Origin: Bacteroidota bacterium
Lineage (GTDB): Bacteria > Bacteroidota > Ignavibacteria > UBA10030 > BY39
DNA length: 38,909 bases
Assembly (NCBI GenBank): GCA_030682385.1
Contig: JAUXOG010000047.1
Coordinates: 1 to 38,909, forward strand
Reading direction: 5' to 3'
Position 1 is the stretch's first letter; each line of letters opens with the position of its first letter. Under the pieces are notes generated by a model, which searched no databases, was not told the DNA's origin, and saw only the letters and a program-made list of their open reading frames with translations. The position numbers and the translations under genes are program-made. Below are positions 1-6,596 of the stretch, in pieces.

Positions 1-84
1 CACAATATGGCAGTTGAATCGCACAATATGCCAAGGGGATTGCACAATTTACCAATAGGATTACACACTTTACCAATGGAATTT
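1..84. repeat. Four degenerate 21-bp tandem repeats
   Basis: Four consecutive 21-bp units begin with CACAAT or CACACT and continue with a CCAAnnGGATT-like core; the copies start at 1, 22, 43 and 64. Because 21 is a multiple of three, any reading frame through them gives a degenerate seven-residue repeat (LHNLPIG-like). The array may extend left beyond the window edge. No function is evident. It lies just before the promoter-like sequence of the first large gene. Confidence 0.75.
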
Positions 85-111
85 TCCTATAAACATTCTA
101 TTAATAAAAAC

Positions 112-140
112 TTGACAAAGGATTTGGGTTTCACTATATT
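112..140 (+). promoter_or_regulatory. Sigma70-like promoter for the 1925-residue secreted protein gene
   Basis: TTGACA at 112-117 and TATATT at 135-140 are separated by exactly 17 bases. It would give a transcript with an untranslated leader of about 140 bases before the start codon at 290. The same hexamer pair and spacing recur upstream of the TonB-receptor operon (6537-6565), which strengthens both calls. Bacteroidota in the narrow sense use a different promoter consensus, so this assumes a more classical sigma70 pattern in this lineage. Confidence 0.5.
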
Positions 141-190
141 CTGCTCGGAGGATAAAGTAGGGATGGGTTGCATTTGTGAAGGAGGCGAGG

Positions 191-249
191 ATGAAAAGGT
201 ATTACCTAAAAAATACAATTTTACCATGAAGTTTACTATCAAAGTTTAA
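191..249 (+). other. Possible short leader ORFs in the 5' leader
   Basis: A 12-codon ORF (191-229, starting MKRYY) sits 5 bases after a strong GGAGG ribosome-binding site. Its stop overlaps, as ATGA, the start of a 7-codon ORF (226-249, MKFTIKV). Both lie between the candidate promoter and the 1925-residue protein gene. They could be a translated leader, but they are too short to prove anything and no attenuator hairpin was recognised. Confidence 0.2.
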
Positions 250-289
250 CATTAAAAAAGTAACCTAGCAATATACGAGGAGATCGGAT

Positions 290-3200
290 ATGAAATATTG
301 TGTAATTTTATTCATTGTAATGGCAACGTTCATTCTGTTGCCATTAAACGCTTTTTCTCAAAAATATTCAGAAGAGAATTTTTTTAATACATACCAAAAG
401 TTTTTGAATAACCAAAATACACCTTTGCTTCAAGCAGATGATGAATCTTTTTACATTGAAGGGGTAACTTGGCACAGATTGTATGGAGAGAAAGAATATT
501 TTTTATCTCCATCTGTAAAGGATATATCCGCATTTTATAAACGAATAAATAGAAAAAGTGATAGCGAAAAGAAAATAATCAAAAACAAGTTTTATTTTAT
601 TAAAATCCAAATTACGCCTTATACTACAGAGTTATTATCACAAATGGATGTTAATGTTCCACTGTTAAATGGCAAATCGGTGATTGTATACTTACCCGAA
701 ATTGATATAGATGTTTTAAAAGAAAAAAATATCAGCTATGAAGCATTAAATGATTATGGTAAAAATCAAAAAATAGAATTACCCCCCAAACTTAAAGTCG
801 CAACTACAATTTGGTCCGAAGGGTGGGAGGGTTCATTAAACGCATATGGTAGATTGGATAATAATCCATCGAATGGTGCTGATTATTTTGGAGATGTTAC
901 TTGTGATAAGTTCAGTGGTTCTTGGAGCTTATGGTGTGCAGACGAAGGGGACCAGATAGATTGTCAAAAATACGATGACAATATGGAAGCGTGGGTATAT
1001 ACTGCTTCTACCAATCCTATATATACTGCTGGTTATACAAATCTGAAGTTCAATAGGTATTGGAAATTATCATGCGAACCTTCTTATGATTACGTTGACA
1101 GGTTTTATTCGCGAGATTTTGTCACTTGGGATTTGCAAGCCAGAACAACCGGAACATATAGCGGGTGGCAATATAGCTCATCAGACATTGGCGCTTATTC
1201 TCCAACGTTTTATTGGTGGTATGTTTTTTTCTCTGATGGATCTAATTCTAATTATACTGGATTTTTCCTTGATAATATGTCGGTTGAGGGAGATCCTGCC
1301 CCTCCGGATTTTATTGTTGTATCTGTTTCTGGTCCTTCAAGTGCTACACCGGGGCAGTCAGTGAATGTGACAGTTCAGGCAAGAAACCAAGGGCCAAATC
1401 CTACACAAGCCGGATCATACGTTGTTCTTAGAATGATCCTTTCACCTGATCCTCAGATAAACCTTGCCGACATTTATTACCAAGATTTCAACATTCCCAT
1501 CAGTTCGTGGAACGGTGGTGTTACGGTCGGAAACAATTATTCTTATACGATACCATCAGGTCTTTCAGGAACATACTATTGGGGAGGATATGTTGATGCG
1601 ACCACCTACTGGAATGAATCAAATGAAAATAATAATGCTTTAGCAGGTAATTCAGTACAGATACAATGTACTTACTCAATTTCTCCGACCAATGCTTCAT
1701 TCAGTTCAAGTGGCGGAACAGGGAGCGTGAGCGTCACAGCACCAAGTGGTTGTCCATGGACAGCCGTGAGCAACGATGCGTGGATAACGATCACAACAGG
1801 TAGCTCAGGAAGCGGAAACGGATCGGTTGGATATTCAGTCTCAGCGAATCCAAGTTCAAGCCCTCGTTCCGGCACAATGACAATTGCTGGAAATACTTTC
1901 ACGGTAAATCAGAGCGGTGTAAGTTGCTCGTACTCTATTGTTCCAACAAACGCAAGTTACAGTTCGAGTGCAGGTACGGGGAGTGTTTCGGTTACAGTAC
2001 AGAGCGGTTGTGCTTGGACAGCCGTGAGCAACGATGTGTGGATAACGATCACATCAGGTAGCTCAGGGAGTGGGAACGGATCAGTTGGATATTCAGTCTC
2101 ATCAAATTCAAGTTCAAGTCCTCGTTCCGGCACAATGACAATTGCTGGAAATACTTTCACGGTAAATCAATCTGGCATTACATGTAGCTACTCGATTTTT
2201 CCAACAAGTGCTTCATTTGGCTGGAATGGAGGAACGGACAATATTAGTGTGACAGCTCCGTCTGGATGTTCATGGACGGCTAATAGTAATTCAATATGGA
2301 TCACAATTACTTCTGGTAGTTCTGGGAGTGGGAATGGGACAGTTGCCTATTCAGTAGCCGAAAACCAAGGAACAAATTCACGAAGCGGTGAGATCACTGT
2401 ACAAGGAAACGTGTTCACAATAACTCAAGCACCGGCATTTGTATCGATGCAAGTTGGTATTCTAACTGTGTATGCACGTACAATAACTCCCCAAGGTGGA
2501 TCACTTTATAGGGCTTCTGGATCGGTCAACATTAATAATGTTCTAAAATTTAATGACGATGTAACAATTGATAATTCGAATAGAACCATTGTTGGGAATT
2601 GTCGAATCTACGTTGAGAACATACCTGTTTTAGGAACGGTAAATTTGTATCAAGGTCAGTTCACTTTCATCGCATCAAGTACTCAGCAGTTCCTCACCGG
2701 TCTTGTTATCTATGACATTAACAACCTGTTTACCCTAACAGGTCTACCGGTACGAATCCAGAATATGGAGATTTTATCAGATGGAATACGAGTAGAAGGT
2801 AGCCTGGAACTTCCAGATATAATGGGGCATCTTAGAGCTAGTCTCAATCAATTGCAAATTCGTCAATCCACCGGAGTTGGGATAGCTGGTAATGTATGCA
2901 TAACTAGCGTACGGGTCAGAACTGTGTTTGAGTTGAGAGATCTCTGCTTAAATTTTAATTCAATTAGTAATGAATTTGAAGGAAGCGCCACTTTGATCAC
3001 TCCATCATTTGGTATCTCTGCTGGTGCAATGATTATGCAGGGTAGATTGCAATCAGTGAACGTTTCGGTTATATTAGGTACACCCATCCCCATAGCAAGT
3101 ACAGGTTTGTCAATTTCAGAGGGCGGTGGATCTGTGAGTGGACTTTATGTGCCACCAATGGCACTTTCGCTCAGTGTTAGTCTTGTACCGACGATTCAAG

Positions 3201-6067
3201 GTTCATTTAATGCAGTAGAGTTTAATAACCTGACTCTTGCTTACACATTTGGGAATTCGTTTGAAGGAAGAGGGAATTTGAGAATTTTTGGCCATTCCGT
3301 AGCTAGCGGTTTACTTCGAATCTCTCGTTCATCAGCTTCAGTTGAGGGGAATGTCAATTTAATCAATATTCTTTATGGTTCAACTTCAGCTACAGTAGCA
3401 AAGAATTTACAGGGTTCATTGGATCTTTCGGGGCAATGTGAGGCTCGCCTTACAATTCCACGCCAGGACGGTTACCCATTTGATCTTATAAGTAGCGTCC
3501 TGAACCTACCATGGACCATTGCATCAACCCAGAATCAAATAAGTAACCGAAGGGTATGGGGGAGTGTTTTTATCACTCGTATCTTCGAAGTGACTTATGG
3601 TCTTGATTGGAACGGATCAAATCTATCGGCAAACTGGGGTCTTAATTGGCATTTATTTAATCGATATTTATTCGAGGCGAGAAGCCTGATCAATGTACCT
3701 GTAGCGCAAAAGAAGAACAGATTTGAGGGCCAAAGCTTAGTTGTAAGCACGACGAGAACAAATCGTGGTTTGCTGATAAAAAATAATATGATGGACCAAA
3801 TCTTTGACCTAAATGTTTCTGTACCTGCAATTATTATACGAGTACGAGGTGAATTAGAAACGCCTGTTGTAAATATTATACTTCCAGATTCTACAGTTTT
3901 AACTCCTGATAATATTCAAACGTTTCCAGATGCAGAGTATTCAATACTATCATCTGAAAATAAGATTTTTTATGTTCTTAGGAATCCCCAACTTGGTCAA
4001 TATTCTATACGGATTCAAGGATCCTCTACATATTACATTGATGTGTTTGGCGCAAAGTTTCCTCCTGCAATTCAACTCGATACGCTTATGAGAGAAGGTT
4101 ACGGATTTCGTATAAAAGGAAATGTTTTCAATCCTAGTGCTAATTCTACCGTGAGCATTTATTACGATAAAGATAACGCAAACTTAGACGGTGTATTGAT
4201 TGCATCAGAACTTCCTCCAGACGTCATCGTCAGTGGCTATTTGTGGCAACCAGATACTCTTCACACAGGAAACTATTATATTTACACAAAGATTGAAGAT
4301 GGAGAGAATGTTCCCAGATATTCGTACTCTACGAAACCAATTACATGGATACAACCCGGTGGTCCAAATCCGCCATCATCCTTGACGTATTCAACTGATG
4401 ATTCAACCATAGCCTTAAGTTGGGAAAGAAATAATCTTGTAGAAGTTAAGTATATTGTTTACTACTCCACCATAGATGGCATTGATTACAATTCTCCCCA
4501 TTTCATGATCGGAGATACATCCAGTTTCACTTTCCAAAACTTTATTCCTGGGCGCATTTACAAGTTCGATATAACTGCAATCGATTCAATGAATCGAGAA
4601 AGTTATTTTTCAAACGAAGTTGCTGTGAATTTCATAAGTTCTTCTAATAATGCTCCCTCTTTCGTGTCACAGCAATACAGTACTACGGCTTTCCCGAATG
4701 TGCCATATCAATCCCACATAATTGCATTAGATCCCGATGGTGATCCGTTGATTTATTCACTTTCAGAATCGCCAATTGGCATAACGATAAACACAGATGG
4801 CGTAATAAACTGGATACCTTCCTCTTCGCAAATAGGTCTTAATCCTGTTACAGTGAAAGTAACAGATCCTGCTGGATTAAGTGATTCGGTTGCCTTTCGA
4901 ATCACTGTCTTAGATTCGCTTTCCGCTAGTTCTAGGATTCGGTGCAACCTTTCCACGTATTATACTTACGGTTCTATGGTCTTTTTTGAATTGACTGATC
5001 GTAAACGTAATTCATCAACTAATAAATTGGACTCATCTGTCGTCCATATATATTCCCAGTCAGATCCTACTGGTTTTGATGTGTTGTGCTTCGAAACTTC
5101 CACTAACTCAGGCTCTTTCGCTGGTTCATTCTTTTTAAGCACTTACACTAACAACTCTGAAAAACTGTTACACGTCTCAGATCAAGATTCTTTTCATGTC
5201 ACCTATTTCGACTCAATCAACGGATATATGATTAAGTCATCATGTAAATTCAATCGCTATGAACGAATGCTCACACAGAGAAAGACTAGCGGATGGAATT
5301 TACTTTCTTTACCACTGGATGTTGAAAATGGATTTTACCAAACAAATTTCCAAAATACTGTTTCACGACCATTTGCTTATGTTGGTGGATACAAAAACGA
5401 AGATACGCTTGTTAACGGTTTTGGATATTGGCTTAAGTTTGGTTCAGAACAAGATGTTACAATAAAAGGTTCGAATATAGCCTTCTTCACGATTCCTGTA
5501 CAGCAAAGATGGAACATTATTGGTTCAATCAGTTATCCTGTTCCAGTATCGTTAATCTCAAGCGAACCACCTGGACTTATAACGAGTATGTTTTTTGGAT
5601 ATGATGGTAATAACTATCAACATACAGACACAATCGAACCAGGAAAAGGCTATTGGGTCAAAGTTAACCAAGCTGGTTCGCTCATTTTGTCATCAACATA
5701 TGCTGGTCTTGCGAAGTCATCAGCTTCTCACATACGCATTATGGCAACATCAGAGCTTCCGCCTCCACCACCAGATGAAAATACTGTTTCTGTTGAAATT
5801 CCAAAACAATTTGCTCTAGAACAGAATTACCCTAACCCATTCAACCCAATCACTGTATTCCGTTATCAGCTTCCTATCGGGTGCAAAGTAACTTTGAGAA
5901 TTTATAACTTGCTCGGACAGGAAATAAAATCATTAGTCAATGATTGGCAAGACGCTGGTTATAAAACTGTTGAATGGGATGCGAGTAATTTTGCAAGCGG
6001 GGTGTATTTTTATCGTATCAACGCTGGTAGTTTTATCCAGACCAAAAAATTAATCTTAATGAGGTGA
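290..6067 (+). CDS. Large secreted multidomain protein: CARDB, three BACON repeats, FN3, cadherin-like domain, T9SS type A sorting domain
   Basis: The product is 1925 residues and probably a cell-surface or secreted adhesin-like protein. An N-terminal signal peptide occupies about residues 1-23. A CARDB-like domain starts near 339, followed by three BACON domains at about 460-543, 546-628 and 632-714. A long beta-rich middle part has no recognised domain. Then come a fibronectin type III domain (about 1361-1447), a cadherin/Ig-like domain (about 1453-1543, with the DPDGD motif) and a 'GWNLLSLP...GYWLKF' module (about 1664-1800) common in secreted proteins of this group. The last 85 residues (1841-1925, with YPNPFNP) are a T9SS type A sorting domain. 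BACON domains are usually carbohydrate- or mucin-related; binding here is inference. The start at 290 is supported by GAGGAG about 8 bases upstream. An attC-like site starts 12 bases after the stop. Confidence 0.9.
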   Translation: MKYCVILFIVMATFILLPLNAFSQKYSEENFFNTYQKFLNNQNTPLLQADDESFYIEGVTWHRLYGEKEYFLSPSVKDISAFYKRINRKSDSEKKIIKNKFYFIKIQITPYTTELLSQMDVNVPLLNGKSVIVYLPEIDIDVLKEKNISYEALNDYGKNQKIELPPKLKVATTIWSEGWEGSLNAYGRLDNNPSNGADYFGDVTCDKFSGSWSLWCADEGDQIDCQKYDDNMEAWVYTASTNPIYTAGYTNLKFNRYWKLSCEPSYDYVDRFYSRDFVTWDLQARTTGTYSGWQYSSSDIGAYSPTFYWWYVFFSDGSNSNYTGFFLDNMSVEGDPAPPDFIVVSVSGPSSATPGQSVNVTVQARNQGPNPTQAGSYVVLRMILSPDPQINLADIYYQDFNIPISSWNGGVTVGNNYSYTIPSGLSGTYYWGGYVDATTYWNESNENNNALAGNSVQIQCTYSISPTNASFSSSGGTGSVSVTAPSGCPWTAVSNDAWITITTGSSGSGNGSVGYSVSANPSSSPRSGTMTIAGNTFTVNQSGVSCSYSIVPTNASYSSSAGTGSVSVTVQSGCAWTAVSNDVWITITSGSSGSGNGSVGYSVSSNSSSSPRSGTMTIAGNTFTVNQSGITCSYSIFPTSASFGWNGGTDNISVTAPSGCSWTANSNSIWITITSGSSGSGNGTVAYSVAENQGTNSRSGEITVQGNVFTITQAPAFVSMQVGILTVYARTITPQGGSLYRASGSVNINNVLKFNDDVTIDNSNRTIVGNCRIYVENIPVLGTVNLYQGQFTFIASSTQQFLTGLVIYDINNLFTLTGLPVRIQNMEILSDGIRVEGSLELPDIMGHLRASLNQLQIRQSTGVGIAGNVCITSVRVRTVFELRDLCLNFNSISNEFEGSATLITPSFGISAGAMIMQGRLQSVNVSVILGTPIPIASTGLSISEGGGSVSGLYVPPMALSLSVSLVPTIQGSFNAVEFNNLTLAYTFGNSFEGRGNLRIFGHSVASGLLRISRSSASVEGNVNLINILYGSTSATVAKNLQGSLDLSGQCEARLTIPRQDGYPFDLISSVLNLPWTIASTQNQISNRRVWGSVFITRIFEVTYGLDWNGSNLSANWGLNWHLFNRYLFEARSLINVPVAQKKNRFEGQSLVVSTTRTNRGLLIKNNMMDQIFDLNVSVPAIIIRVRGELETPVVNIILPDSTVLTPDNIQTFPDAEYSILSSENKIFYVLRNPQLGQYSIRIQGSSTYYIDVFGAKFPPAIQLDTLMREGYGFRIKGNVFNPSANSTVSIYYDKDNANLDGVLIASELPPDVIVSGYLWQPDTLHTGNYYIYTKIEDGENVPRYSYSTKPITWIQPGGPNPPSSLTYSTDDSTIALSWERNNLVEVKYIVYYSTIDGIDYNSPHFMIGDTSSFTFQNFIPGRIYKFDITAIDSMNRESYFSNEVAVNFISSSNNAPSFVSQQYSTTAFPNVPYQSHIIALDPDGDPLIYSLSESPIGITINTDGVINWIPSSSQIGLNPVTVKVTDPAGLSDSVAFRITVLDSLSASSRIRCNLSTYYTYGSMVFFELTDRKRNSSTNKLDSSVVHIYSQSDPTGFDVLCFETSTNSGSFAGSFFLSTYTNNSEKLLHVSDQDSFHVTYFDSINGYMIKSSCKFNRYERMLTQRKTSGWNLLSLPLDVENGFYQTNFQNTVSRPFAYVGGYKNEDTLVNGFGYWLKFGSEQDVTIKGSNIAFFTIPVQQRWNIIGSISYPVPVSLISSEPPGLITSMFFGYDGNNYQHTDTIEPGKGYWVKVNQAGSLILSSTYAGLAKSSASHIRIMATSELPPPPPDENTVSVEIPKQFALEQNYPNPFNPITVFRYQLPIGCKVTLRIYNLLGQEIKSLVNDWQDAGYKTVEWDASNFASGVYFYRINAGSFIQTKKLILMR
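1666..2430 (+). repeat. Tandem 258-bp BACON-coding repeats
   Basis: Three consecutive BACON-coding units are present. The first two have an exact 258-bp period (86 residues): the same run of bases appears at 1757 and again at 2015, and the ends of both units are nearly identical at DNA level. The third copy (from about 2182) is clearly related in protein but much more diverged. This pattern indicates a recent internal duplication of one BACON domain. Confidence 0.85.
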
Positions 6068-6078
6068 AAGGGCACTTC

Positions 6079-6311
6079 GCTTAACAACAGCAAAAACGGT
6101 TCGTGCAAAATATGCCCTCACCCAAATTGCGGCACTCACATTTTGGTATTTGTCAATGCAAGCAACACTTATTTATTTTATGTTCGCAAACGCAGCCATG
6201 TTAAAAACGTGTGCAAGTAGGTTCGCTTTGCTCACATAGAATTTCCCAGCACGCCGGGAATTTCATTTTATAGTTCGTGCCGCAACTTCGTTTTTGCTGT
6301 ACACGTTATAC
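6079..6311 (+). other. attC-like recombination site 1 (233 nt, oversized)
   Basis: The R''-type box GCTTAAC (6079-6085) is followed by ACAGCAAAAACG (6087-6098). This arm pairs perfectly with CGTTTTTGCTGT (6289-6300), which is followed by ACAC and the R'-type box GTTATAC (6305-6311). An inner perfect stem TTGCGGCAC (6127-6135) / GTGCCGCAA (6277-6285) nests inside. The region between holds a further GGGAATTTC-type hairpin at about 6239-6264, so the site is much longer than the usual 57-141 nt. It begins 12 bases after the stop of the 1925-residue gene, as expected for a cassette. The unpaired spacer is longer on the R' side, as in the other three sites. Confidence 0.6.
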
Positions 6312-6343
6312 GCCATGCCGTGCCTAAAAAAGAATTTGAAAGA

Positions 6344-6470
6344 ATGTATTTATGTTACGTCGAGATGCCGGAAATTGGCGAAACGAAAGTTCTCAAACTT
6401 GCTATAATACAACCAGAAATTTTAGAAAGGTAGTTTTGGAGGTGATATGAAATATTATATTATCTTAATG
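6344..6470 (+). pseudogene. Remnant of a T9SS-protein 3' end plus lipoprotein 5' end
   Basis: These 127 bases match 12001-12120: the last 26 codons of the 928-residue T9SS protein (one I-to-V change) followed by the first codons of the lipoprotein gene. The copy keeps a very strong GGAGGTGATATG ribosome-binding site and start at 6438-6449. It then breaks off into a GC-rich palindrome at 6470. Because it begins 33 bases behind attC-like site 1, it is best read as the scar of a deleted copy of the operon that still stands intact downstream. The GGAGGTGAT insertion is shared with the copy at 18.65 kb but not with the intact copy at 12.09 kb. Confidence 0.85.
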
Positions 6471-6508
6471 CCCGCCTGCCTTAACGGATTCAATATAGCG
6501 GGCAGGGA
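6470..6508. repeat. GC-rich palindromic element
   Basis: GCCCGC (6470-6475) pairs with GCGGGC (6498-6503), extended by CCTGCC with GGCAGG. It interrupts the lipoprotein remnant. Related GC-rich palindromes occur at 22341-22394 (inside a coding region) and 23413-23432, suggesting a dispersed small repeat family. Confidence 0.5.
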
Positions 6509-6536
6509 TAAATGAATCAATTTCCCCTTCGTCAGC

Positions 6537-6565
6537 TTGACAGTTCCTTTTAAATGTTTTATATT
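6537..6565 (+). promoter_or_regulatory. Sigma70-like promoter for the TonB-receptor operon
   Basis: TTGACA (6537-6542) and TATATT (6560-6565) are separated by exactly 17 bases, identical in both hexamers and spacing to the candidate at 112-140. Transcription would begin near 6572, about 25 bases before the start codon at 6597, with AAAGGA (6583-6588) as ribosome-binding site. Confidence 0.6.
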
Positions 6566-6596
6566 GTAATAACTTATTATTGAAAGGATCTTCAAA

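Larger units (their letters stand above)
6068..6596. other. Intergenic stretch with attC-like site 1, operon scar and promoter
   Basis: The 529 bases hold attC-like site 1 (6079-6311), the operon scar (6344-6470), a GC-rich palindrome (6470-6508) and the TonB-operon promoter (6537-6565). No gene was found. Confidence 0.8.

Noticed and set aside
7-249. 80-codon open frame at the left edge
   Set aside because: It runs through the 21-bp repeats and through the promoter at 112-140, has no ribosome-binding site and no protein-like features in its second half.
1672-2160. Two similar minus-strand frames starting MKVFPAIVIVPERG
   Set aside because: They are antisense shadows of the duplicated BACON repeats; their similarity only reflects the 258-bp repeat.
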